Below the pieces are notes generated by a model. The model worked only from the letters and a program-made list of their open reading frames with translations, did not search any database and was not told where the DNA came from. Both the position numbers and the translations under genes were made by a program. 64,000 nt of DNA from Furcasterigmium furcatum (Eukaryota > Ascomycota > Sordariomycetes > Glomerellales > Plectosphaerellaceae): contig BCIA01000004.1 of the NCBI GenBank assembly GCA_001599815.1, positions 1,676,862-1,740,861 of the forward strand, given 5' to 3'. Positions 53,247-64,000 of the stretch are shown here, piece after piece (the first letter of the stretch is position 1; every line of letters begins with the position of its first letter).

Positions 53247-55148
53247 TCATCTCAACAGAGAGGGAACACGTCTCGCGGGGAAATGAGCCTCGTACGCCGA
53301 CAAGGCCCGAATAACAGTCCCCTCGTCGTACCGGTTTCCAACAAAAGCAACTCCGAAAGGCAGTCCAATGTCATCATACCCAAGAGGCGCCGTCCCGACA
53401 GGCAGGCGGCCGACAGCGCCCAGGCGGGAGGCGCTGAACTCAGTCGGGAGCACCAGCACATTAAGATCGTACTTTTTGAACAGGACAGCTGGCCCCTCCT
53501 CGTGCAGACGATCCTGGGTCTGTCTGGCCAGCCAGTATTCTCCGGAAACATCTCTGTCGCCGACCTGATCGGCCGCGACGAACGTAGGGAAGCAGCACTT
53601 GTCGCCCGGGAACTCCTCGGAAAAATACTTTGCGTTCGCGTTGATGAGGTCTTCCAGGCTCTCGACGGTCGGGTCCTGGCGGCGCGTAGTCAGATAATGA
53701 TGGATGTCTGCCTTGAAATCGTACTCTGTTTGGGGAGATACTGTTAGCGGGTCGGGTTTCAACAAACGACGAAAGCCAGGACTTACGGATCAGAATGGTT
53801 CCGTTATTGACACGCTCGGGAGCGCCGACGAAGGTGTAGTTCCATTGCTCCGGATGCGGCAGGGGCGTCTCCAGGACAGTCGCACCGAGGGAGGCAAACT
53901 TCAGCAGAGCCTCGTCGAAAGCATCAACTGTCATATTGTCTCTTTCAGTGGCGTACTGGAAGAAGGGCTCCCTCACCACTCCTATGCGCAGACCCTGGAA
54001 CCCGTCTGGGTTCAAGAACTGCGTGTAGTTATCCGGGCGGAACTCTTCAGCAGGCCACGTGAACGCGTCTTCCGCATCGTATCCGGCCATGATCTCCAGG
54101 CTGACGGCGACGTCCCAGGCACTCTTGCCAAGCGGGCCCGTGGTGTCTACGGACGACGCGATCGGAACCACGCCGGTCCTGCTGGTCACGCCCGTGGAGG
54201 GTCGGAGGCCGAATAGGGCACCGCGGCTAGAAGGGTTGATGATGCTGCCCTCTGTATCCGAACCCAGCGCGAGAGGAGCGAAGCCCGCTGCAACACCCGC
54301 GCCGGAGCCGGAGGAGCTGCCAGAGGGATCACCACCAGCGGCAAAGCCGCCTTTCACGTACGGCGCCGACACTTGACCGCCTCTCGGGCTCCACGCACCC
54401 GCGTTGACACCTAGGATGCCCGACCACTGGAAGAACCCATCAGTACTCATCGTGTCTGGTGACTTGGCGAACACTCACGACCATGAGATTAGCCTTGGCT
54501 AAGATGATGGCACCGGCGTCTCGGAGCCTCTTGATGACGAACGCATCACCAACTACCTCGCCGCCATCATAGTAAAGGACAAAGGATCCTGCAGTGGTGT
54601 TCATACCAAGTGCCGCCTCCGTGTCGTAATCTGCGGTGACATCGGTATCAGGTCATCTATCCTTTGCCTTGGTCAATCTGAGGATGCACTTACTGTCCTT
54701 GACGATGATAGGGACGCCATGGAGCGGACTCCTGGCCTTGCCGGCTGCACGCTCCTCATCGAGGCCCTGGGCAATGGCCCTGACATTGTCGAGAGGGGCA
54801 GTTTCAATGATCGCATTTAGCTTCAGGCCTGGAATACCGGTCAGCGGTCGGCATTCTACTGCATCGGGAGTCATCTCTGCCACGTTCTGCTCATCGCCAG
54901 GCGGGGGTTTCTGGCTTCAAGTCCGTTGCCGACCTGCCTTTGTGGTTGTGGGCCTCGATACGTGCGAGGTAAGCCTCAACAAGCTCGACAGAGGTGACCG
55001 AACCGGAGTCCAAGGCCGATGATACATCTTTAGCGGACGCGTGGAGCAGGTTGAGAGGGCCAACTGTCGTTGGGTAGGTGACGTTGGTGCTGCAATGGAC
55101 GGCGGCGCCCAGTGCTGCCCCGGACAGAAGTATGTTGGAGACCCTCAT
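53247..55148 (-). CDS. amidase signature family enzyme (secreted paralogue)
   Basis: Five exons, 55148-54938, 54828-54694, 54630-54479, 54426-53787 and 53725-53247, give 538 residues. The catalytic Lys is in GVPIIVKD (K114), with GGDPSGSSSGSG and GSDTEGSI for the two Ser. The N-terminus MRVSNILLSGAALGAAVHCS looks like a signal peptide, unlike the paralogue at 15195, so this form is probably secreted. Introns 2-4 match the three of the paralogue in position and phase. The extra first intron appears to use a GC donor (AAAG/GCAGGT at 54937), needed to join HNHKG to LKLNAIIE. The substrate is unknown; extracellular amide use is likely. Confidence 0.88.
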
Positions 55149-55819
55149 GATGACAGGAGATATCGGCAAGGCAGTGGCGAGGACTTGCTATATTAGGTCA
55201 GGTGGGAGCACGCGAGCTTATATAGGCGAGATCGTCAACGACTTTACTCCTGCAATTCACTTGGCTCTTTCGAACTGAGCCAATGCAACTCCTGAATCGC
55301 ACCGAGTAGCACCGACAGAATTTCGCCGATCTCCCGAACGCGTGCTATCATATCTCGTGGCTGGTCGTATCTTGAGAGACCTTCAATGACAAAGGCTGCA
55401 AGTAATGCCTGGCAGGGATCTGTGCTATCGCCAGTATCATTACGGGCCCGACTCGCAAATCGCTGGATCATGGGGCCCGAGTCGTGCCAATCCTCCACTA
55501 TCAATGCGGAGTTTATAGAGTCCGCACGCTACTCCCCGCATCGATGCCTGTACCTGCTCCCAGCCTCCCTCCGAGGGTGTTTTGGTTTGACCGCTGACTC
55601 GCTTCCGAATCTCGACCGAGTTCAGCTCGCGGTTCCTGCAATACCCCGCGATTTCTCACATGGGAACAAGGGATATTACGTACATGTAGATTTTAGACTG
55701 AACCGCTGGGGTGGTGTGGTGGTGGACGTCCAGACCGAACCAAGCGGGTAGTTACCGTGGCCACACCAAGATATCGGGAACGAGCCGAGGGTCAAAATTG
55801 TCAGATATTCACACTAATG
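55149..55819. other. intergenic
   Basis: 671 bp; promoter of the amidase and 3' region of the next regulator. A short open frame at 55244-55504 has no recognisable domain and is not called. Confidence 0.5.
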
Positions 55820-58055
55820 CTATATACTAGGACCGTCCTCAAAAGGCCATTCTAGCTCCGCCATGCTTGACAGCTCCTGGAACCCCTCTAAAAGCTCCGC
55901 CGCCCCAAGGCCGGGACCCGGATGGTACAGGCTTGCCAAAGAAGGGTCCAGATCAGCGTTCAAGTCCCCATCCTGAGGCTCACAAGTCCCAGCCGTCCCT
56001 GGATTCTGGGTGAACTGCACGGGGAGCAGCCGTAGCACACCCCACTTCTGGCCCAATACTCGCATCACTTCGAGACTCTTATTCGCGCGTGTCGGCCAGA
56101 CGCAGCGCAGCTCGTCGAGAAAGCCCATGCACGCGTGCAACCCCTTTGAGCTCTGCCGCTGCATGCTGGCGGAGCTGCTCGTGGCGTTCATGAGATGCAC
56201 CAACCCCGCGCTCAGGAGGTGGTGTATCATGATGGGGTGGGCCGTCTGGAAGCCGTGGCTCTTTCGGTACGACCGGACCAGTCTGATGGTTTCCGTGGCC
56301 GAGGAGCTAATGGACTGCAGCACCAGGGCGGCGGTACTTGAGTTAACATGCCCTTGATCGCTAGCTTGGTCCATGGGAAGGGCGAATGTGCGGAGAAACG
56401 GGGACATTGTGATCAGGATCGCCATGTGATACTGGAGATGGAAGAGAAGGACTGGCGTCGACGCCGTGCGGCTCATGTAGAGCTGTCGTGGACGTGCTGC
56501 GAAGAAGGTGTTGAGCCCCTCCAGCGTGGAAACGAGCAGTCGCACCCTCTGCGCTGCGGGAAGAGAATCGAAGGACGGTGCAAAGCTGAGAGCAGTCAGT
56601 CATGTTCAGAAACGGACCCCATCGGTCGTGCGCTTACATCTGATCCATCGCGCTGTCATGCGTGTACCAAAGCCTGCACTGCCAGGCGAAGGATATTTCT
56701 TCCAGCGAAGCAGCAGACAGATCAAAAGTCGTGTCGAAACTGGGGACATTGACTCGCCGCCACGGGAGGGCACAGTTCCTCCCGAGGATCGTGATGGCCG
56801 ACCTGTCCACGAAGTAGTACATCCAGAAAGTCCTGATTTCGGAGACAGTTGGCTGCATTGGCCCGGCGTCCATCTCATCGACTGCCAGGACGTGAAGCCT
56901 AAGATGGACGCTGAGACCCCCCGCGATCGAGATGAAAGTCCATCCCATGTGGTCACGCCCGAGCGCGAGGGACCGGAACGAGAGCATCGTCGTGCCTTGG
57001 ATCGCCGCAAGGGTCGGCTTCAGTCGGCAGCATTCGAATACGAGCCTCTCGGCATATCGGGCGAAATCTTCGCCTGCTCGAGCCATAGCTTCGTCGCTTG
57101 CGCTCAGGAACGAGGCCCCAACGGCGAGTATGGCTGTGTGTAGGAAGAGTTTCTCGAGGGGTTGAAACGGGTACCCTTCCAAGAAACTCGTGGAGGTGTA
57201 AGTTGTGAACTGGTGTTCCTGGTTAATGCTCACGAGAAAGGTTTGAGCGAGATGTTCGAGGAGATTGATGTCCTTGCAGTACCAGAGCACCTCTGGTGAG
57301 GGCGCGAGATGCCCAGCCAACAGGCTTGTGGTGTCCGAGTCGATATTTATGGACTCGCGTCCAACTGATTCGTGCGTGATTGGGACTCCGTCCCCGAGAT
57401 TTGTGCGCCACATCATGACGCTGAGCTCTTCCATCGCCTCTGGCGACCTTGCGTCGGCACCTCTCGGGGTTTCTGTTGGCGGGTATTGCGCAGGGTCCGG
57501 GATATGGTGGGAGCCATGGGGTACCTCCAGACTGGCATCTAGAGAGCTTCTCGGGCCTGAAGCATCGCCCGAGATGCTGTCATCGCTGCGGTCGGGACTT
57601 CCACCGGCAACCTGGTTGCGACACTGACTGCACGTGTGCTCCTTTTCCAAGTGCTCGACAGTCTTCAGCAATGTCTCCACCTTCTGTTCGAGGCCTCGAA
57701 CGTACTCCTCATCCCAGTACTTTCGCCTATCAGCCGTCAGCCTGGGTCGCGCGAGAATCGCGCGGGCATGTGGGAGCGGCAGTCGCCGGAGGAGGCGAAC
57801 CCATGCTTACTTTCTGGCTCGCTTCTCTGTTATGTAGACACAACTCTTCCCCAGCCTCTGGCACAATGAGCACTGCGGTTTCAGGCCATCGCACTATCGG
57901 TTGGTTAACGTGGGGAATGACACTCATGTTGATGACGCTCTCCTGCTGACGGATGAAAGGAGTGCTTCTGCGCTAAGATGACTTACCTTACGCTTGCCCA
58001 GCCTACAGTTCTCGCATGCAAAACATGAAGTCGTTGTATCATGATCATACGCCAT
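55820..58055 (-). CDS. Zn2Cys6 transcription factor with fungal-specific domain
   Basis: Four exons, 58055-57987, 57893-57811, 57726-56638 and 56585-55820, give 668 residues. The finger CENCRLGKRKCDGLKPQC then SLCQRLGKSC is split by intron 1 directly after RLGKRK, a common intron position in this class. A basic linker and coiled-coil-like stretch follow (RKYWDEEYVRGLEQKVETLL in parts). The middle homology region includes HTAILAVGASFL, RDHMGWTFISIAGGLSVHLRLH and SEIRTFWMYYFVDR. It probably binds DNA as a dimer. It is divergent from the broken nitrilase gene at 58530, a possible former target. Confidence 0.9.
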
Positions 58056-58529
58056 TGAAATTGGATGTCGATGGCGGGGCCGAGTTGAATCTGCCCCAGG
58101 TCCAGTCTCTGTGGTGTTGATTCAGCCGAGGGGTTCCGTCATCTTGTCTTACCCCAGGGCCCCGAGTTAAAACCTTAGTGCCTCTCTACAGGCATCGCAC
58201 CGATACAAAGGGACGAGATAACCTGTGCGGGTCGCGAGTCGCGTCCAAATTAGTTGGCGGCTCTTATCCGTGCGGATGTAATGAAGTCCGCATGCCGCCG
58301 CATAACATAACCTCCACGACGGCAACCTCTGGATCTTTACGTAAAGATAGACAATCTTTCCCGATCAATAACGGGGCTTCAGATAGCGATATACTGAATC
58401 TTGGCAGCCCTTGCTGATGGCTACAAGCCTGATGCTCCGGGTGTCTTTAAAGATCAGTTGATCTCTCCAGTAAACCGCAATGTATATCTCGAACAGCTCA
58501 TCCGACAAATAACAGCATCTGCCATCATC
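58056..58529. promoter_or_regulatory. divergent promoter, regulator / nitrilase relic
   Basis: 474 bp between divergent starts. No clear operator seen. Confidence 0.4.
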
Positions 58530-59919
58530 ATGGTCCCCTCGTACAACTCTTTCCTCGTTGCCCTCCTCCTTGCGCCTATGGCGGTGGTGGGAGCCTGCAC
58601 GTTTGACAAATCCAACATCACCCTGTCGGCCGTCGTTGCTGCGCCTGCGGGATGGCCCCTGCCGGTCAACAACAAGAACTGGACCGAAGGACACTTCGAC
58701 TTGAACTCCACTGTCGAGTATGGTATCAAGCTAATTGCCGAGGCCCGGAGCAACGGCGCAGACCTCGTGGCGTTTCCTGAGCTCTGGTGGTCGGCTCCGA
58801 GCAGTGGGACTCACTACGTGATGCCGCTCGGGAGAACGAGATTTACCTGTCGTTTGGCTTCAGCGAGCGAGAAGGCGACTTCATCTACATGTCTCAAGCG
58901 CTCTTTGGCCCGGATGGGGAAGTCCTCATCAACCGCCGCAAATTGAGGCCGTCTGGGTCCGAAAGAGGTCTCTGGTCAGACGGCAGTCTCGACGGTTTAA
59001 AGGTTGTCGATACTGAGATCGGCCGGATCGGCATGTTGCAGTGCTGGGAGCATCTTCGCGTGAGTCAATTGGGTCAAAACGACTAGCCTTCTGTGTGTAA
59101 TTCATCTAACGTGCACAGCCTACCATGACTTTCAACATTCAGGCACAACTTCCAAATATACATGTCGGTGCCTGGCCGTGAGTTCCCTCAAGTTTCTGAA
59201 GCACGATGGCATCATCTAACATTTGCCCGTCCTGAAGATACAACGAGAACCCCGGGGCCGACGTCCAAAACTGGGAAGACATCGATGTCGCGTACTCTGC
59301 CCTGCGCCAGCTGTCCATCCTGACTGGGGCGGTCACCGTGACTCCCAGCATCGGTCACGGTTTCATCAACCAGTTCACCACCTTACTCGCGAAGTCTGAC
59401 TCCAACTCAACAGCATCACCCGACGATGACCAAGGACATGAGCCCCTCATCTACTCATCCGTCAACGGATCATCCTGGGGCAACCAGACGTATAACCTTG
59501 ATGGCGAGGTCTCCTGGGGCACTCTAATGCAGATCGAAGAGGGTTTCCCGAAGTACATTCCCAAGGTTTGTTCCCGTCATCAACTGGAGGAGAAAGCAGA
59601 AAACCTAACGCGCATCAGGAGGATGGAGACTTTGTCAAATTCAGACAATACTCGACCGACAACATCATCGCGGATCTCAAGTAAGTCTCCCAAGAATCCC
59701 CTGCCGCCGTGGACTACGCTCATGGATTCCAGCTCGGGTAACGCCAGTGAGGACGTTGAGCCTGCGTCCACGTCTGTGGCCACCGGTTCTCAGCCGGCTC
59801 CAGCAGCATCCTCGGCTGTTGCCACGGAGGATGCGGGGAGCGGAGGTCTCATTTTGAGGGATTCAATCCAATTTCAGTTAGCCATGCTTCTTGGGGCGGT
59901 GGTGTACCTCTTCTGGTAA
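58530..59919 (+). pseudogene. GPI-anchored secreted nitrilase-family gene with internal deletion
   Basis: The start encodes a signal peptide (MVPSYNSFLVALLLAPMAVVGA), then LSAVVAAPAGWPLPV and GADLVAFPEL with the catalytic Glu. At about 58780 the frame changes abruptly to VVGSEQWDSLRDAA; the stretch that normally lies between (WFPGYPKG-like, some 30 residues) is missing and the phase shifts, with no room for an intron. The remainder is good: INRRKLRPS (catalytic Lys), MLQCWEHL (catalytic Cys), exons joining to PTMTFNIQAQLPN, AWPYNENPG and SIGHGF. The C-terminus after a Ser/Ala-rich linker is hydrophobic (LILRDSIQFQLAMLLGAVVYLFW in parts), a likely GPI signal. Members hydrolyse nitriles or amides such as pantetheine. 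I judge it broken. Confidence 0.7.
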
Positions 59920-60008
59920 TGGACAAAATCGGTGAATGCGAAAGGGTCAAGATCCGAAAATTCATAGTCTCATAGGTGTCGCCTCTCGATTATTGAGGAG
60001 TTCGAACC

Positions 60009-61704
60009 TCAATAGAAGCTCCACTGATCATCCTGCAAAGATATCTCCATCACCCAATCCCAGCCGTCAAGGTCCTCGGTCCCGTGGCTTTCCCTAAAGA
60101 GGTCATGTTTCTCCCAGAGGCCTGTCAACACACGTGCAGCATTTTTGCAATTGCCACTCAAAGTCATCCGCCATATCCTGTTCAGGGTCGACATGGCCCA
60201 GTCTCGCTGATCAGCGCGGGTGCATTCCGCACCAGCAATGAACGTGGGCCATATTAGGCACTTCTCGCCGGTATCGTGAGGTTCCAGGAGAGCAAACTCC
60301 GCAATGATATCGTCCACAGAGGGGATGGTGATGGTTGGATCCCCGGTAAGCCCTGAATAAACTCGTGCCGTATAAATATCAACCGCCAGCTTCCATATGT
60401 TGCCGTTGTAGACGAGGAGATCATGTAGCCCTGGGGATTTATCGTCACTGGCCTCAGCGGCAAGATTGGCCCATGCTCGCACGTCAAAGTCTCGAATTTG
60501 GCGCAGGTTGTCCAGGAGGGCCACGGGATCCGGGCGCATTGGCCAGGATACGTCGTCAGGGCAATACCTTGCCCATCTTTGACGTGTAGTGAACTGTAGA
60601 GCCGTAATTATCACCACAGGACACCCAATGAATGTCAGGCCTCGCGCCTTATTCATCTCATCGAGTCCGAAAAGAAGGTCCGGTGATGTTTGCAATATGC
60701 CAGGCCGAACAAGCGTGGAAGCAATCGTGTCGAATCTGACCGACATTAGCTCTCATGCCACGTGGTAAACGAAGGGAGAATACGTACACAGCTAATTCAT
60801 TGGCAACCCTTTGAAGAATGCTAGTAGAGCCTGGTGGCCCCGTGCAAAGCTTCGTGTTGAGCAACTTCTTCGCGCCTTCGAGGTGAAAGCTCCAGGTGTT
60901 GGCTCCGCTTTCAACTATGTCCAGTAGTGCGAGTAGGAAAGAGGTCAGGAACGCATCCACGTACGTGCAACTGTCTGGGTTCTTGAGTTCCTCTGCCAGG
61001 GACCTCAAAGCGATGTTTTGTAGGCGGATGTAATTCCGCGCTAAGGCTGAGTCGGGGAGATCGGAGGGTTGTCGCGGATGTGACTGGGGGAAGAGAGGCA
61101 CGCCGGCTACTCCGTGAGAATAATGGCAAGCAGATAAGGCTATGATGGCGTGTGTGACGGCCGGGGATGATCCTGCGCGAGGCATTATCTCTCGATATGG
61201 GTTCTGCGCATTATCCCTGATGATCAGGGACGGACAGAGACGGCGATGAACTGGGTTACACCTGTGAGCTTGGTGATGAGAGGCATTTGTGGCTCGCAAA
61301 CCTGACTTACAGTAGTCGATGAAAAATCGTTGCTCGCGCCCAAGATCTTGATACATGGGATCAGTCAGCGGGGGGCACACGACCAGAGGGTGTATCCCTT
61401 GGCTGAGTTGTGTGTCCGGGGGTGTTGAGCTGCTGCCGGGACTCGGCCTCGGCTGTGGGGCAAAAGCCGGCATGAAGGTCCCGGATCGGGAATATTTCAG
61501 ATTCGCCAGCGGGGATGGATCTGCGTCATGGAAGGACGCACAATTCTTCCAACGACCCCTGCTGGCGATGCCGTTGACCCAGCTCAGGGGCTTCGTCTTC
61601 CCATAACCGAGGCACTCAAGGCCGCTCGTCAGGCATTTCGTGCAGTGAGGCCGTGCTCCGTCGCATTTGTGACGTCGACGCCGGCATGTCCAGCATTTTT
61701 CCAT
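60009..61704 (-). CDS. Zn2Cys6 transcription factor (fungal_trans_2 type)
   Basis: Three exons, 61704-61311, 61250-60788 and 60735-60009, give 527 residues. The finger is CWTCRRRRHKCDGARPHC then TKCLTSGLEC, followed by LGYGKTKPLSWVNGIASRG, a junction typical of the PF11951-type regulators (UPC2-like class). The first intron (60 nt) is in phase with no internal stop, so retention would only insert 20 residues; FIDYFHRRLCPSL supports splicing. The C-terminal domain includes HAIIALSACHYSH and WSFHLEGAKKLL. It is a nuclear regulator with no known target. Its neighbour is the ABC pump at 62088 on the same strand. Confidence 0.88.
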
Positions 61705-62087
61705 GGGATGTAGGCTCAGTAGAGGAGTGAGTGTTGACGCGGACTGGAGCTGATGTCAACCGCACGGAAATCCAAGAATTAGGTTGGGGACGTGTCCGCG
61801 GGGGACCGAACAATTTTATGGGGTCCAGGAGAAATATCCCAGCTAAACTCGAATAGGTAGCGCAATCGCAAGTCGTGCAGCTCCAGTCAATTCTGACAAA
61901 TCCGCCCCGTGTTTGAGAAGAGGGAGAAAATGTCATTCTACATGGAGGCGCTCTGAAGACGTCATGTGAATTGTGACCACGAAAAGGGGAATGACTTGTA
62001 GTTGTCAGGGCAAAACACAAACGTCATCCGAACCATCTATTTTCTCTTGTCCAATCCATTCATTACTCCCTGAATCGCCCCGACTTT
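61705..62087. other. intergenic
   Basis: 383 bp between same-strand genes; promoter of the regulator and 3' end of the ABC transporter gene. No gene seen. Confidence 0.5.
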
Positions 62088-64000
62088 TTACCACGGAAGC
62101 CAGTTTTTAATCGACTTGACATACACAAACACGAAAACCAAGGCGTAGTTTGTGAGAGTGAAAAGCAGAAAGATGCCCAGATATGGCCATGCAATGTCGC
62201 TGGTGAGACTGATCGTAGACAGATACTGAAATGCCGGTTAGCAAGATCGCCATGCGAAATAATAGACTGTTAGGAACACTTACATCTTCGCCATTCGCGT
62301 ACTGACAGTAGCCGCAGTCACCAGATGCATCTGGGTTCGCCAAGTATCCCTTGCTCCCCGAGAGCCAATCGCTGGCGTACTCGCCGCAGGTGGTATTCGA
62401 AGGCACGTCGAATCGCATCAACTCGGCATCAGTGCATGTTACAGAGACTCCAGTGAGGACCATGGTGACGATGCCCGAGATCCAGTAAGTGAAGGGTCCG
62501 ATGTAGTAAATCGTGTAACGCCACACGGCGGGCATGAGCTCCCTTGGCTGCAGGACGCCGTTGAAGAATTCGCACATGATAACGAAGAGAGGCATGATGT
62601 TGGCAGCCATTTTCGCATCCGTGCTGAACAGGAACATGATTAGCAAACCTGTGATATCGGCTTCCAAGGGATACGGAGCTTACCTGAGTGCCGCGATCCA
62701 CTGCCCCCAAGATGTTGAGAAGAGATGAAACATGAGCATCATGAGGAGCGTGTAGACTGCGGGTACACCAAGCGGGAAGCCGACGAGGAAGTAAAACAGG
62801 ACGTAGAAGACCACTGCTCCTGCCAGGGCGAACGGTATCTCCACCAAGACATTCGCGGAGGTGAAGGCGGCCCAGCCGTAGATCCGGCTCGGGTACTCCC
62901 GTCCAAGCCATATGTTCCTGTTGTCGTCGAACATCATGGCGCACGCGTTGATGAACTCCGGGACGATGATCAGTACCAAGAAGCTCGAAAAGATTCTGTA
63001 CTGCATGTCCGCCTCGGTGTTGCCCAGTTGCAAGTAGATCAGGCCGTTCAGAGCCGAGTGGACGACTGAGCAGTAGAGCCGGGAGTAAATGTAGTCAGGA
63101 GTGCGCCAGTACTGCAGGAATGTGCGCCTTGTCAGGACGGAGATCTGTTGACCTGTTGATGAGGCGAATTGGCTGTTGAGTGTGGAGGAGTCTAGTTCCG
63201 TCGTTTTGGTTGCAGCATTGGCCTTGATGGCGGTGATGGTGTCCAGGACGGCCGCGGCCTCATCAGACTGTTCCCAGATGTCGCACCAGTCGTGTACATC
63301 ACCCTTTGCTTCTTGGCCGGCAACCTCGATCAGAAGGTCCGCGACATTCTTGTCGGGCTCGGCTGCCACGCCGTTTTTCGCAAAATAGTCGATTACTGTC
63401 CGACCGTTGTCGCCGATTTCTCCGAAGTAGTAGACTCGGCCTCCTCGGTTCAGTGCGAGCGCACGATCAAACTATTCGGTAAGTTAGTAGTGTTCCTAAC
63501 TAGGAAAGATGGAGAACATACAAGCTCGAACTGTTCCTGGCTCGCCTGGTGAATGGTGCACAGAATGGCCTGACCGACATCTGCTAGTCGTCGTAGCAAT
63601 CTCACGATGCTCATCGCACCTTGGCTGTCCAAGCCCTGTGACGAATTAGCGAAACGTTCCCACCTCGGTTTCAATTCTACTTACGCTGGTGGGCTCGTCA
63701 AGGAACAGCAGGAGATCCGGATGGGCGCAGAGCTCAACACCAATGGTTGTTCGCTTCTTCTGCTCCAGCGACAGAGACCTGATGACGATGTTCTGCAAAT
63801 CAGACATGTCGAGAATTTCGAGAATGCCGTCGACGTCTGCGATTTTGTCCTCCCGGCTCTTCTCCGAACTCTGCCGCAAGAGTGCGGAGAACTCGAACGC
63901 CTCCCGGACTGTGCTCGTCTCGACGTGAATGTCCATTTGCTGACAGAAGCCAATCCGCCGTCCAAAGGATGGACCGATGTTCTCGTTGCCGATCTTCATC
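62088..64000 (-). CDS. PDR-type ABC transporter (ABCG full-size), C-terminal half; 5' end beyond window
   Basis: Five exons visible: 64000-63685 (continuing outside), 63635-63522, 63471-62684, 62623-62284 and 62225-62088, ending FVYVKSIKNWLPW. The second nucleotide-binding domain shows RIGFCQQMDIH (Q-loop), the PDR-type signature SLEQKKRTTIGVELCA, Walker B LLLFLDEPTSGLDSQ and CTIHQAS (H-loop); Walker A lies outside the window. The second membrane domain has six hydrophobic segments and the large extracellular loop with CDY-like Cys pairs before the last helix (CGYCQYANGED). PDR pumps export azoles, phytoalexins and other hydrophobic compounds at the plasma membrane. The intron at 62683-62624 skips a short in-frame stretch to give AALSTDAKMAANIMPLF. 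Confidence 0.92.

Noticed and set aside
55244..55504. Short frame of 86 codons on the minus strand
   Set aside because: No ATG context, domain or neighbour relation that supports it.
1..64000. Core biosynthetic genes (PKS, NRPS, terpene synthase, DMAT), tRNA, CRISPR or intact transposons
   Set aside because: Looked for and not recognised; the presence of pumps, regulators and tailoring enzymes alone is not enough to call a complete metabolite cluster.

Overview
The window is nuclear DNA from a filamentous ascomycete (Pezizomycotina, most like Sordariomycetes; the genus cannot be fixed from the sequence alone). Support for this comes from the many short GT-AG introns of about 50-95 nt, the Zn2Cys6 regulators with fungal-specific domains, a NACHT-ankyrin receptor-like gene, PDR-type ABC and 14-TM MFS pumps, and families confined to or typical of fungi. 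No rRNA, tRNA, CRISPR, virus or intact transposon was recognised. Spliced models below were built by hand from splice sites, reading phase and family conservation, and every exon sum given is a multiple of three.

Layout. 0-5.2 kb: 3'-truncated giant NACHT-ankyrin gene. 5.6-12.6 kb: a Zn2Cys6 regulator, a DHA-type MFS pump, a small lipocalin-like protein that shares a promoter with the pump, and a sugar porter. 13.3-18.6 kb: arginase-fold protein and amidase, divergent around a promoter with an inverted-repeat cluster, followed by a 3-hydroxyisobutyrate dehydrogenase-type reductase. 19.3-25.2 kb: TRI12-like pump, scytalone-dehydratase-like enzyme, CocE/NonD hydrolase. 25.3-41.5 kb: C2H2 regulator, SDR reductase, small 119-aa protein, fumarylacetoacetate-hydrolase (FAH) family enzyme divergent from an FAD aromatic hydroxylase, DUF3500 protein, LaeA-like methyltransferase, Zn2Cys6 regulator. 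42-49.5 kb: relic of an organic-acid MFS permease, aspartase-like lyase, acetate-type GPR1/FUN34 transporter, large membrane protein. 49.8-64 kb: arrestin-like protein, a MYND/RNase H chimera, a second amidase, two Zn2Cys6 regulators, a broken GPI-anchored nitrilase, and the C-terminal half of a PDR ABC transporter.

How the genes may work together. No polyketide synthase, NRPS, terpene synthase or DMAT gene is present, so this is not a complete classical biosynthetic cluster. The mix of an FAD hydroxylase, an FAH-family hydrolase, an SDR, a methyltransferase, pumps and local regulators between 28.5 and 41.5 kb looks like an orphan tailoring or catabolic module. An unusual number of genes break or make C-N bonds (arginase fold, two amidases, nitrilase, aspartase), and two of their products carry secretion signals. 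This suggests a nitrogen- or aromatic-scavenging accessory region; the link between these genes is inference from proximity. Two transporter/peptidase relics, a gene chimera and a broken nitrilase show that the region is turning over.
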